Source: Pseudovirgaria hyperparasitica
Lineage: Eukaryota > Ascomycota > Dothideomycetes > Acrospermales > Acrospermaceae
Reading direction: 5' to 3'
Assembly: GCF_010093815.1 (NCBI RefSeq)
Contig: NW_022985549.1
Coordinates: 2,319,494-2,383,493 of the forward strand
Length of the DNA stretch: 64,000 nucleotides
Part shown: positions 12,901 through 23,878 of the stretch, piece after piece
How the letters are laid out: each line of letters begins with the position of its first letter
Numbering within the stretch: the stretch's first letter is position 1
Position numbers and translations under genes: made by a program
The notes under the pieces: generated by a model
Told to the model about the DNA's origin: nothing
Databases searched by the model: none
Seen by the model: the letters and a program-made list of their open reading frames with translations, nothing else

Positions 12901-13787
12901 CTTAGACATATCCACTGTCAGGCTTTGAGATCGAGATCGAGATCGCAGGCTTGGTTTCATATTCGTATGTATGCTAAGCTCCGGGATACAGTTCGAGAGG
13001 ATGGAGCGAATGCTTGTGTCCTCCAGCCCTGTCATCCTCGTCATCGTCCATCCTTGTACGACATGAGCACGAGCGCGTAGTCATGGCCAGGGACAAGGAT
13101 TTGTGCGTATGCGTATACGGTCAAGACCATCGTCTTTTATTCGCCTACGAGATCTTTGCGAAGAAATCCATGTGGATAATAATTCATCAGGCGACACGTT
13201 GCGAGTTGAGAGATCTCTTATCGAATCGTAGCTTCCAACGGTGTGGTCGGATAACGCTCTTGAGCGGTGTCAATTCGAAACGCAAAGAAGTGCTAAGTTT
13301 TGTCGTGAGGCCTCATTGTCTGAGTCCTGTGTGAGCGGTGTGTGATTAGAGGGTAGGGCTACGCTTTTGATATAATAGCAAACTATTGTACTCGGGTCCA
13401 AAAATCCAACATTTAGCATAGGTACATACACGAGTGCAGGCAACTATTATGAATGACGATTGCGTGTCCATCTTAGGGGGGCTTAGCATAGTTCTTTGGA
13501 AAGTATTATTCCAATCATGCTTCGTCACGCTTTGTCCAGTGGTGTTGACGACAGCAACAACCATACCTCTGCAACCAGCCAAGCTGAACGAACCATGCAT
13601 GACTCCTTAGCATTTTGTTTTTGACGGATTTATGCAAATCTGTAGCCAGGACTGCAACCTCATGGCAACTCCTCATCAGACTGTTTACAATATCGTCCTT
13701 TAATCATAACCTTATTCGCGGCTATACTTCCGCATGCCCCACTCCATCTTTCTCTAGCATCTCTTGCCCAAACCACCACAACATATG
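9918..13787. other. 3.9-kb gene-poor region upstream of the regulator
   Basis: This stretch holds the 5' flank of the Zn2Cys6 gene (a TATAATATA stretch near 10260) and the 3' flank of the P450. It has short GATC-rich repeats near 10570-10600 and 12925-12950 and pyrimidine-rich tracts around 11650-12350. Several short open frames (11476-12345, 12364-12778) are low-complexity translations without motifs. A long regulatory region or long 5' leader is plausible, but nothing shows it directly. Confidence 0.45.
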
Positions 13788-15334
13788 TCACCTTGCTTCG
13801 AACTTCACTCTCACATCGCCTCTCAACCAGGGCGCTCCCCAGCCTCTCCAGTCCAAAGACGTCGTATCCTGTAACGCTCCCACGCCGCCCCAACGTATAT
13901 CTGATCTTCTCACAACCTCCGCAATCACAGCTGCACTCACTCTATGACACATCTCCCCGCCTGATCTATCGAACTCGCCCACAGGAAGGTAGTTAGCGAC
14001 TCTGTTCGTATTCAGTCTCTGCGGCAAGTCTACATCCTCGAGCCATCGTTCTGGATAGTATATTTGCGGTAGAAGCCATGTCGCGGGGTCGTGGTGTATG
14101 AGATATGGCGAGATCGCAACCCGAGCACCAGCGGGTATGTCTGGGAGGCTCGGGATTTCATTCCTTGGTGCGCCTGGATGGGAGGATAGAGAAGTGCGCT
14201 TCTGAGAAATGCGGACACAGGACGCTGAGCTGTAGTGGCGATGGGTCTCATTCAGGTAGGCAGACAGTACGGGTGATCGGAGTGGATCAGAGTGCTGGAG
14301 ATCGAGGCGAAGTGTATTGAGGCGGCGAGGTGACTTCAGTAGCTGTGCTTATTAGACGTGGACAGGCATGTTGATTTCATAGCTTACCTCCAGTAATGTC
14401 CAAGAAACCATTGATGTTGTGTTCTTATGTATAGAGATCCAAAGAACGATGAAATGCATTGTAAAGTGTCCTCTAAGGTGAGCCGTCGTTGGGTCCTGCA
14501 CCGTAAATGATAAGTAGTCCATGTCACCGCTCTTCACGTTCAGTCGCCGTTCTCGCTGTTCGAGCCTGTCTTGGAATATCTGATCTAGACGTAACTTTGC
14601 CTCGTGTCCATTGACGGAACTGTAGAGCCAATTCGGCCAGTATGAGCTCAAGCTGTCATTCGCTTCTTTTACTATAACAAGCATGAGATGATAAATTCTA
14701 TCGAGGTCATTCTCATAAAAGTCGGACCCCAGGATGGTTGCGACAATAATACGGTGGATCAGGTAAGACACAGAGCTAAAGAGCTGGATGTCAGATCGCT
14801 GGGACCAATGCCGAAGAGCAAGACTGGTCTCGCGGGCAGCGACAGTCCTGTGATATTTTTGCGCATCGGTTCGTGTAAGCCCTCTCAATGCTACATTGGC
14901 CCAGATGTGGAAATGTGAAAAGTATCCTGACGCTGCGACTCGGTGCAGATAGAGTCTCTACGTCAGTGTTAGAATTGGACATACTACAAGTCTTCAGCAC
15001 AACCCACTAATGAATCTCCGTACGACCAGACATCTTCGCCCATATAGAAAAACATCCGGACCAAGCTCTTGTTCGTCAACCAATACGTCGTGGAGAATAT
15101 CGTTCGTACTCTGAGTATGCCGCCATGTATTCTGGCTGATGCTTCCAGGAACGCTATTGGATCCTGCGCCCATTCCCTGTACAGTCTGATACCCAGCAAA
15201 CTAGATTTGACGGTCGGTACTTGAGCGCATCGGCCCAGTAAGAAACATCTCTGGTGGGTTATTAGAAAGAATCCCGCAAGCAGGGCAAGCCCCGTGACCA
15301 GCAAGAGGCCCTTCCAAAAGTCCAATGCCATCAT
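13788..15334 (-). CDS. cytochrome P450 with non-canonical haem loop
   Basis: Three exons give 476 residues: 15334-15004, 14932-14388 and 14342-13788 (introns 71 and 45 nt). A hydrophobic N-terminal anchor (WKGLLLVTGLALLAGFF) indicates ER attachment. The I-helix is HKNTTSMVSWTLLE, similar in layout to fungal P450s whose acidic residue is replaced. The K-helix ExxR motif appears as ETHR, and the PERF-like motif as YYPERW. Near the C-terminus, YLPVGEF is followed by SGGEMCHR, which should supply the haem-ligating Cys, but the usual FxxGxxxCxG pattern is disturbed and the Gly after Cys is missing. The first Met (15334) was chosen because the upstream in-frame start is TTG. Splice sites are non-optimal at the first donor (gttgtg). 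Function could be secondary metabolism; the enzyme may be weak or inactive if the loop is truly altered. Confidence 0.75.
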
Positions 15335-16257
15335 ATTTCCGACCAAAAGTTGAATGTTTACCTATGATAGTAGTATCCATTCGCCAGAGTCAATGCCAAT
15401 TCTCAGGTTTCTATCGTGAGCAATAAAGTAGATATTCCAACAAGGAGGCGAATCGATGTACTCCATAGCTTCGATAGATGCTTCTCCACATCTTGGGCCG
15501 TCAGGCATATCGTTTCCTTTCTTGACGACCGTGACAGTCAATATAGAAACCTGTCACACGTACGACTGAGTGTCTAGCCTGAGGAACACATCTCTTTCGC
15601 CACCAAGGCCAGCCATTCATTGTAAGTGCAAAGTCGGAGTGTTAATTTACTCTCCGCACCGACGCGGCAACACCTTTGCACATCAGTCCTGCCGCGCGGA
15701 AAAGTGGACAACGAATGTGTGGCTTAGTATATAGGATGAGAAATCCTCTAAATACATTGAGGCGGGTAACTTCTAGACCTGGTGTCGTGTGATTGATCCG
15801 CTATGTAGGAGCAAGTTGGATGCAATCAAGCCGTGTACGCTGCGTCGGGATGCGAATCATGTGCTCCCCAATCTGTTGATCTCGAGGCTGTGTCAGTGAC
15901 AGGTTTCATATGGCACCGTGAGCTCGCATGCGTAGTAAACATGCTATTTGCGTTCAGGTCTTCATGCAATTGTTGTGATTTGCAGTTGTTGTGATTAGAG
16001 GTCGCTGTGATCCGTTGATCGATGTGGCTTTGCTCTGTTTATTTTAGCTAACCAAGCTAGAGACCGACAGACCAATCACAGCGCCTTTTCAGAATATCCC
16101 GCTCGATACTGGGACTTTGATCTCAACCTGCTGACGCGAAGGATGATGCTCACTATTGCTTAAGTCAATAGTCACCTTATTAGCTTTTTCTTGTTGTGAG
16201 AATTTGACAGGATCGCCACTTGGTCCAAAGTCCGGGCCACTGAGACTCTTAAAATGT
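15335..16257. other. intergenic region upstream of the P450
   Basis: This holds the P450 promoter side and the 3' side of the unassigned exon-like islands. I see no open frame with coding character, no RNA gene and no clear repeat apart from a doubled TTGTTGTGATT word near 15970-15995. Confidence 0.4.
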
Positions 16258-17200
16258 CTAGAAGCATATATCCACCTCCGTATCGCAAAGGTGCCTCAGT
16301 AAAACAAGTTCTAGTGAGACATTATCTATCGGAAAGGTCATTATCGTATCCGACAGAAAGACTGGAGTGATCGTCTGTATATCAAATATGGTACGGACCT
16401 TGTGTAGTAATTGTTTGGTAGTTTCTAAGCGTGTACTCACAGTCAATTCACTATTTCACTGTTGATCGTGATCTGTCTTATGACGACGCTGACTATACCA
16501 TGAGCATATCGTTGTGTGCTCTGTCATGTTACAGTCTTAGTCTGGATATCCCTTGCATGCCTCCACATAGCTGCCCCAGTCATACACTTGACGGGAGATG
16601 CAAGGTCTGGTGATCGGCCTCGCATCTAGACGTTAGCAAGATTCTTCAACGATCAGACCAGAAGTCTTATACAGGGCCATTGCATACAAATCTCTATCAG
16701 TGAAACTCTTGCCCAGTACAGAGTGTACGTACAAGTTTTGCCTGCGATGCTTAAATTGTGCCATGCTTGAAGATACAGTTCGACAATTTTCCTGGCTTCC
16801 ATGGGGACGATTTGTTTGAGGAGCAGGTTATTCTATAGCATTAAAGGCCGTTAGCAGACGCTGGTAATCTATTAATACGATAAGACAAAATTTGTATCTG
16901 CGCAGGGCAGTGTCTCAATCATTCCCAGACCATTCCAAATGCAGAGATGATTAATTCGTAATGTTTCCAGAAAGCTAGCTACATCTCTCTTGGCTAATGT
17001 CCGCTTTTGCAAGGAAGGAAAAAAATGCCTGAACGCCGGAAGTGGTATCGAGGAACGCCAAAAGATTACTCGCGACCGACTTTCAGATCAATCGGGGAGT
17101 ACAACGCAATAAGGGTAATCGCGATGGTGAAATACTTGTATTTACACAATGAGTGACAGCCACACAGTCCAAGAATTGCTTGCATGATGGCCATGGACCA
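16258..17200 (-). pseudogene. unassigned exon-like islands; fragmented or many-intron gene
   Basis: Several short minus-strand stretches translate into convincing protein but do not join into one clean frame by my reading. One lies at about 17190-17060 (start-like MAIMQAILGL). Others are at about 17070-16985 (NLLAFLDTTSGVQAFFSFL), 16830-16733 (VPMEARKIVELYLQAW), 16625-16540 (RPCISRQVYDWGSY) and 16443-16258 (ending VDICF). Intron-like signals separate some of them, for example a gtacgt donor at 16732 and a gctaac branch with tctag acceptor at about 16627. Either this is a gene with many small introns or a decayed one. I do not recognise the family. It lies next to the P450 in the same orientation, so a shared pathway is possible but unproven. 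Confidence 0.35.
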
Positions 17201-17250
17201 AGATGGAGTACGTGTAAATGGTAGCCCAGCGGTTAATGACGACAAGTCCC

Positions 17251-18528
17251 CTAGAAAATGCCTTCCTCGAATCCCTCATCGTCATAGCTCATATGCTCGT
17301 CTCTATGACCATAACTACTCTTGAGTGCATTCTGACCTTCTCGAATCAAGTCTGCTAGACGCATGCTCATGTTGCGCATGCTTTCGTCTGCGAGTTCTTC
17401 ATCCTGTCTGATCTTTTCTGCAATCTCTTGCACTTCTGGTGAAAGTGGAGACCTACGCTCGTCCTCGTGACTCGGAAGGTTTGTGGGCGTGTATGGTCTG
17501 TCATGGTATGGCGCAAATGGATTGGTGGGATTATACGATCGAGGGCGGGTCGCAGGACTTGACTCGAAGTAAGAAGATTGTCTAGAAGCAGGACGAAGAC
17601 TAGGCGACTGTGTTGAGCCGACCAGGGATGAACGGCGAGAAATAGGTATCAATGAGCGTCGCGGAAAATAACGATTTGGCGTATATTTGGGGGATGGAAG
17701 AGAAGGTCGGGGAATGTAGGACTGCGAAGGTATTTTGCGGTCCGAGAGACGAGGACTGTTACAAGCTGACGCAGGTTCACAATCACCCATTCCACGAGAG
17801 GGGACCACCATCCAGCTAGTACCACTGTCCACATGGACGCGTTTCGATGGGCGAGGGGGAGTCGATTCCGATGTTGCAAAAGGGTCATCAACAGGGAACT
17901 GCCCAGGAATCGGGGTCATTCTATTGCCATAGAACGCCTCATGCGTGGGAGGCTGTGACACTTCTTCCCACATACTCGATGCTTGCTGTAAGCTTTCGAA
18001 ACTCTCTGGATTCACAGGGACTGCCTGGCCTCCGCCAGCAGCAAACCCACGAAACGGTACAGAGGAGCAGAAATTCCACATGCGACCCGCCAGGCTCCCG
18101 GCGATGTTGAAGACAAATTTACCCCAGCCGCTGTGAGGCGTGCTGACCCTATCTTGGTTTGCCATATTCCAGCAACGTCTGAAGTCAGTGTCGTGATCCT
18201 CCTCGTCCTCAAGGTCTTGATTGGGTGATTCTAAACCATCTTTGAGGATATATTGGGTGTTGGCGAATGGTTGCGGACTCATAGCATCGCTTCTTGCGAT
18301 CGAGGCAGCCGAGCTAATATGTGACCAGTTGTTTGCGTTCGTTGACCATGGTGTGTTTTGAATGGGTGAAGCACTGGGCCGGGTGCGTTTTCGGCTACGA
18401 TTCGGCGGTGTCGAGCTATCTGAGCTTTGTACTAGAGGAGTGCGTGGAGGTGGACAGTACGCTTTGGCTCGTTTCTCTAGAGGTGCCTGAGACGGCTTAC
18501 GCCTTTGTATCGAAGTTGAGACAGTCAT
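17251..18528 (-). CDS. conserved disordered protein of unknown function
   Basis: A single exon of 425 codons starts at an ATG (18528) and has consistent coding character throughout. One conserved-looking core at about residues 129-175 contains GWGKFVFNIAGSLAGRMWNF and a following FRGFAAGGG. It could be a short amphipathic or membrane-associating helix. The rest is rich in Ser, Pro and Arg, with many potential phosphorylation sites. The last 60 residues form a charged helix (EIAEKIRQDEELADES, then MSMRLADLIREGQNAL) that could pair as a coiled coil. I recall similar proteins as uncharacterised in other moulds but cannot name a family. No signal peptide is present, so an intracellular role is likely. 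Confidence 0.8.
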   Translation of the reverse strand: MTVSTSIQRRKPSQAPLEKRAKAYCPPPRTPLVQSSDSSTPPNRSRKRTRPSASPIQNTPWSTNANNWSHISSAASIARSDAMSPQPFANTQYILKDGLESPNQDLEDEEDHDTDFRRCWNMANQDRVSTPHSGWGKFVFNIAGSLAGRMWNFCSSVPFRGFAAGGGQAVPVNPESFESLQQASSMWEEVSQPPTHEAFYGNRMTPIPGQFPVDDPFATSESTPPRPSKRVHVDSGTSWMVVPSRGMGDCEPASACNSPRLSDRKIPSQSYIPRPSLPSPKYTPNRYFPRRSLIPISRRSSLVGSTQSPSLRPASRQSSYFESSPATRPRSYNPTNPFAPYHDRPYTPTNLPSHEDERRSPLSPEVQEIAEKIRQDEELADESMRNMSMRLADLIREGQNALKSSYGHRDEHMSYDDEGFEEGIF

Positions 18529-20052
18529 GCTGAGTAGAAGTTGCGAATCGCTGAAGCGTGCTCGTGACGCTGTTCGCTGAGACAGGTCCGCAACAGCAGA
18601 CGACTTTGAGTTCGTAGACTCAAAGACACATGTCGGTAGAGGGCACTACGCATCAGCTCTCGAAGCTGCTGCTCCTTCGCTGGCTTGTCTAGCTGCGTTG
18701 GGTTGGGCAGTGTGAAGTTGAGGGAGCGGTGAAGTAGGCGGTGGGGTTTGTTGTCTCGCCCCACTTCCAAAACATGGGTGGCGCGTGCGCGTTTCCCAAG
18801 GCAGCGGCAAATTATGGATTTAAGCCTGAGGCAACAACAGGCCCTCACTTTTCACACGCCACCCACAGTCCCGCTTCATCTCTTCACCATTCACGAGAAC
18901 TACCACACAAGTATAAATGACATTTGTGGCGACGACATCTGAGACTACGAATCCGCCCGACATGTTACCGAAGTCTTCCGACTTATGATATGCCTATGCC
19001 ATCATATTCAGTTCTCCTCGTCTTGGTGTCGAGAAAGGACCGATCTTGATCATGGTCAAATGACCAAACTTCTAGCTGTCACGTCGCTGGTCGGGAGGGA
19101 TATAACGACTCGATGGCAATAACTAGGGCCGAGCGGTATCCGGCTCTCACCTACCCTGTATAGCGTTTTCCGGGTCTGCCCACTGTTATACTAACATTTC
19201 GAACCGAGCATAACGAGGAGAGTGGTCGGGGATTTACGACCTCTACTCCTAGCTAATCCATCTCAGCAAGGTATTCGGAAGCCGCCTATTAGGACTTTAA
19301 GGAAATCTTCTCCTCACGGTTTTCCTCGTCACTTAATCCCACTCTTTGCTTGAACTCCCACATCTTTGCTTCGAATATTTTCCCACCCTGTCTTCAAGCA
19401 ACATCCTTTTCCAATGAGCTTCTTGTGTCACTTCTCAATGTCCGTCAGACGGTTGACCGTATTAGAGTGGTCTATCAATCCATGCTTCTGCGCCAGCTCA
19501 GGGCGGCAAATCGATCTGATGCACTAGCATATGGCAAATATGTCGTTGCGGAGGATACCACTTATGGCCTCTGGCAGTCGGCTCAAACGCATAGCTTCAT
19601 GGCTATGCATATCCATAGTGAAAAATGGCTCGAGAGCCGTGGAGGATAGATTAAACCGATGCAGCGCTTTAACACTAGCTATAACCTATGTCTTATACTG
19701 TAGCACATGGCTGTTTAGTTCTATTGCCATCTTGTAGATTGTCGGGTAATTTTGGTAGCTAAGGTGATTAATCGCGTCGCAGTAGGGCTATTTGGACTTC
19801 TCTCCCCTCTTCGTCATTCTACAATCAGGCTGTTCCATTGTGGTGTTCCGATTTACACATGTGGAAAGCTGGTACGGTTGAGCACTTAGCGTGATATAAT
19901 GGTCTGATATGATTATCGTCTGCCGCGCTTCTTAACCGACAATGAGTACCGCGGGGTTGACTAGGATTCGATACCGGGCAAGGTAAGTATAAACAATCCT
20001 CAATTCACAACTGTGATGAAAGTAGTCCTACATATCCATTCTACGATCAGAC
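18529..20052. other. intergenic region
   Basis: This contains the 5' flank of the disordered protein gene and the upstream side of the DUF3237 gene. Short open frames (18525-18848 minus; 19350-19737 plus) have no motif and overlap other frames. No RNA gene was found; a tRNA T-loop-like word near 19960 does not fold as a tRNA. Confidence 0.4.
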
Positions 20053-20681
20053 ATGCAGTTCCTCACCGGCATACTCCTACTCTCAGCAGGACTCGTCACT
20101 GGTTCTTTATCCTCAAACACCACCACCCAATCTCCACCATCCCTCACATTTCTCTACACTGCCTACGTCGACTGCTTGCCCAATATCTATACCAGCTATG
20201 GTCCCTTTGGTAATCGCACCACGATCCCCATCGTTGGTGGCAACTTCACCGGCCCCCGTATGAGCGGCCGGATCCTCGACGTTGGCGCCGACTGGGGACT
20301 TACAGATGTCCAGACTGGGATTTTTAGTGCAGATACGAGGTACAACCTGCAGACTGATGATGGTGCAAATATCTTCATTAGAACGAGTGGTCCGAGTCAG
20401 CCGAGCGGGGGTTTGCAACTGAGAATCTTGTTTGAGACGGGCGATGCAAGGTATTATTGGTTGAACAATGTCATTGGTAGGCTGTGATAGATCCGAGTGA
20501 GACGAGGTAACTTTTTAATATGAGTTTCTAGCTGTTGGTGTGTTGAGTCCGGTTTCGACGACGGATGATGGTTTTACGTTGAGGATTGATGCTTGGCATG
20601 TATGATTGAGTGCACTCCGTTCACACTTACCAGTGCTGACATTAACAGCTGGACTCGGAACTTGCCGCCCCTAGATCATAA
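20053..20681 (+). CDS. secreted DUF3237 family protein
   Basis: Three exons (20053-20476, 20532-20599, 20649-20681) give 174 residues. An N-terminal signal peptide (MQFLTGILLLSAGLVTGS) is followed by the DUF3237 domain. Its hallmarks are IVGGNFTGPRMSG, GADWGL, the ARYTLETDDGA-type segment here as TRYNLQTDDGANIFIRTSG, and FETGDARYYWLNN. The last two exons supply the closing beta strands (IAVGVLSPV, then FTLRIDAWHL). DUF3237 proteins form a small beta-barrel of unknown activity. Without splicing the protein would stop five codons after intron 1 begins and lose conserved strands, so the spliced model is preferred. The signal peptide points to secretion. Confidence 0.87.
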
Positions 20682-21282
20682 GACACGTCTCTAGTCTAGC
20701 TATTTATCGAAGTAGAGAGTCGTGAGGTAACTGTGTAAAGGTTGGCTCATTGTTTCATAAACAATAATGCATTCTTTGATGATCCCACTGAGGCCTTATC
20801 AGTCGAAGGCACTCGCCGCTTTTGTGCAATCGACCATACCGACCAAGGTAAGTACTCTCCGCGGGGTGTTTACGCTCTTGACACATATCTATTCTCGATC
20901 GAATTCATGCAGTACTAAAACATCCAATTGATAAAGATTGGTAGACGCAAAGAAACGTGCAGTGTTACAATATCATAAGCCTCTATCAATACGTCTTGGG
21001 GCTTATACCGCCCAATTTAATGATTTGATCATGTAAGACCAAGAATGGGACAAGAGAACCAGATGTTCTTCTATTTATCTTTTTGGATATACGTGTCTCA
21101 AAGCATGGCCTTGCTATGGTACAAGTCTCGGTCGTTACTCTGGTAAATCAATAAGATATTTCCAATGTTGCGTCGTGCATTGGTGCAAAGACTCCCACTA
21201 TATATGAGAGCCCATTACTAGGTCATATATTTTACGTCCATCTTTCGTCTGAAATTTTCAGGCCCTTGTAACTCGTCAGCGC
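20682..21282. other. intergenic region
   Basis: AT-rich sequence between convergent genes. I see no coding frame, RNA gene or repeat. Confidence 0.4.
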
Positions 21283-21836
21283 CTAGACCTCCTTTTTGTG
21301 ATATTGACCACATATATAGCCCGCAACCATGCAGCTGAATACTAATTGCACCCCGAGCTGTGAGCTGATAATAGTCCGCCTCCATCCATCATTATTTCCG
21401 GCATACCATAATGTCCAGCCCAGGAGAAACTTTGCGATGGCAATGTCCATCAATACTAATGGGGACCATGCCACCGCCAATGCCAACTGTGTTGCAGTCT
21501 CATACCCTCAAATAAGAACTGTAACATGGTAGCTAGGACAACAGATATGACAGAACTCAGAGCTGCACTTGTAAGTAGCCCTTCTGAGGCTCGTATCAGT
21601 TTCGACCTGTTTGGACGATGATACTCGTCGAAAGTCAACACTGTAAGAGACAAGCCGGCCATCAATGCGTTGGCAGCATTCATTGTTGTATATGTTCGCC
21701 GTAGCCTCTCAAAGATAATGAATGATTTGAAGCCGACCAGCTGGCCCCCTGCGTCTGATTTAGTACACACCACAAGGCTAGAGGAAAGATGAAGGATTTT
21801 ACATTTGGAACGAGACGCAGGGTATGCACTCTCCAT
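21283..21836 (-). pseudogene. small four-TM-type fungal membrane protein, frameshifted
   Basis: Exon 1 is 21836-21803; a 54-nt intron (tactaaat branch, cgcag acceptor) leads to exon 2 from 21748. The protein has the layout of a common family of small fungal membrane proteins: MNAANALMAGLSLTVLTF, then AAEGLLTSA-like ASEGLLTSAALSSVISV, ATMLQFLFEG, then a second half with LALAVAWSPLVLMD and a final hydrophobic segment. The two halves are in different frames. The reading frame changes at about 21481-21490, where one base appears to be missing. Both halves otherwise look well kept, so the break is either recent, a base-call error, or the gene is now a pseudogene. The family's function is unknown; the hydrophobic segments indicate a membrane location. 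Confidence 0.7.
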
Positions 21837-22668
21837 GATGTCCTATTGCATGTTCCGCGAGATCATGCACATGATATCTCGTGGCACGTTCGATATTGTG
21901 CGATTGTGCTTTTCAAATCTCTTTGAGTGACTCCAGTGACAGGCAGGTTGCACTACGTGAAATAATGTACATGGATACGGCGCACTCTGAAGCTTATCAG
22001 ACTTATTAGACTGCTCTAAGCGCTGGGCAGATACATCGTGCAGGCGGCTATCCTAGCAACGATTAGACCGTTGCAGCTTGCTTGTTCATGCGCGCGATCG
22101 CTCAATTCAGGAGTAATGATTGGCGTAGCATCGCCGGGCGGCAAGGAGTGATCTTAGTGGATATAGATTGCAGGATCAGATATATACGCAAGCAGATGCC
22201 CCCTTGGCCCAATACTAACCACATCTATACCCTATCTCGACAGTAAAAAAGCTACATTCCTCGAGTGTATCTCTGAATACTCTTCAAGTATATCCACTTG
22301 TACGGCTTCTCCGTCAGGCGTTCCTGAGACTACTCTGGACCGGCGAATACCGAGATCATGCTGCTTAGCAGAGATGACTTTGGGTCTTTAGGGAGAGTTT
22401 GTTATAAACATTTGATCAAGGGGCACACGGGTAGATGGACCACATGTGAAACACCGTACTGCTTTTCTTAACAACATCATTATTGCTAGTCAATTCTCTC
22501 TGGCGATCTTGACTAATTATTTTGCAGTCCCTCGTAATCCTATGACACTGATAGCTCTTGGACGGCAGCCTGCTCTACCACCGCGTCTGAGGCTAAGTCT
22601 ACATTCGTAGCCATACGGAGCTGTTGGTATTGATGGGCTGAAGTGTGTACCGAGTGGCGTACTCTCAT
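21837..22668. other. intergenic region
   Basis: The 5' flank of the membrane protein gene and the 3' flank of the first DUF7587 gene. No convincing coding frame or repeat is visible. Confidence 0.4.
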
Positions 22669-23307
22669 CTAACTGGAGCGCGAAGATTGAGGGTGTGAGG
22701 TAGACACATCAATCTTATCATTCATATGTACACAATCATATAGGTATTTGACCGTCTCCGAGTCAATTCCTCCTGTAAGTTGGATGGCATGATCCTCTAG
22801 CGTGGTGTAAGACAAGTCCTTCCCATCCCCATCAATGATCGCAAGGACATGCCCTTACCTAACATCAACAACACCTCGGATCAGAAACTCATTCTCGTGG
22901 CAGAATCTGTTCCCCAAAAATCGGGAGCCATTCGCCGCGTATCCCAAATTCATGCTGATCTCAAAAGCACTGAAGATGTCGCGGACTTTCCGACCGTCGA
23001 CGACAACGATGCGGACATGTTCTTTTCCTTGCTTTAGAAAGTTTTCTCGGATCATTAGAGCGTCGCGCCACTGGCTGGTGAATGTCATGAATGGGGATTT
23101 GGACTCGTTGCCCACTCGGTCTTTGACTTGTACGCGCAGATGCAAGTCTGCGTATACTTCTAGTGGTCGAGTTTTCCAGGCGCCTCGTGCAACAAGTTGA
23201 TCGTTAGGTAAGCCTGATTGATTGCCCTCGGTGGGAACACCGTATATGACGCGGTATAGGAGAGCAGGGCGCTCGGCATTGGGCGAGAGTTCGGTCGTGT
23301 ATGACAT
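22669..23307 (-). CDS. DUF7587-type protein, copy 1
   Basis: The ATG at 23307 (MSYTTELSPNAERP) is the first Met after an in-frame stop; upstream pseudo-starts are TTG. The domain has the pattern LLYRVIYG, LHLRVQVKDRVGNESKSPFMTFTS, RENFLKQGKEHVRIVVVDG and ENEFLIRG. This matches the fungal DUF7587 layout (LxRVxxD, SPFxSxTS, VRIxxID, EYLxxG), whose function is unknown. An intron at about 22850 is likely, because beyond the in-frame stop (22855) a good frame (DHAIQLTGGIDSETVKYLY) continues to a stop at 22669-22671. The donor position is uncertain (gttagg, gtaagg and an earlier gtgttg compete). It lies in tandem with a clear paralogue at 23879-24697. No signal peptide is seen. Confidence 0.65.
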
Positions 23308-23878
23308 GACTTTCGCATTCTGTGACTCTGGCACAGAGATTGCGATCCTCAAGGAGCTGCGTTTGATGAACGAGGTCCTTCAAGTGATCAGTGGGTCTAC
23401 AATGTCTGATATTAAAGGCTTGTCTTTCACTGCTAGAATAGCGCACCCATTGCATTAGTAAATTGTGGTGCCTTGTGCATGAAAGGCGTAAAGAGTGAAG
23501 AGGTCAGACTCTCGACATCTAGGATCTCAAGGACCACTTGACCTCCTTTAATTAACAGGATCGCGATCGGCATAAGGGCAGAAAAACAGGCTTTAACAGT
23601 GAAGCAAAAGTATCCTTTGTTACATTAGGAGATGAGTTGAAACAATGTTTACATGGTGTTCCTCCCACTGTTTCGATCTTCCAGAGGATGCATGAACGAG
23701 GTTCTGCAGTCCCTTATATGCCCATAGGCATGCAATCGATAAGATCGGTCTACGGCCTCCTTCGAGATAATGGTCTGCTGACAGGCGCACCTGGGAGTGG
23801 TGTGACTTCTACAGATGAATACAGATATCTGTTCGCCACATCTTCATAACACGCGACAGTACCGTGCCAATCGAGCCG
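23308..23878. other. intergenic spacer between DUF7587 paralogues
   Basis: Holds the 5' flank of copy 1 and the 3' flank of copy 2. The open frame at 23204-23455 (minus) overlaps copy 1 in another frame and has no motif. Confidence 0.4.

Noticed and set aside
18525-18848. 107-residue minus frame
   Set aside because: Starts in the leader of the 17251-18528 gene, overlaps it in another frame, and has no motif.
19940-19985. tRNA-like T-loop word (GGATTCGATACC)
   Set aside because: The stems do not pair and no A box or acceptor stem is present.
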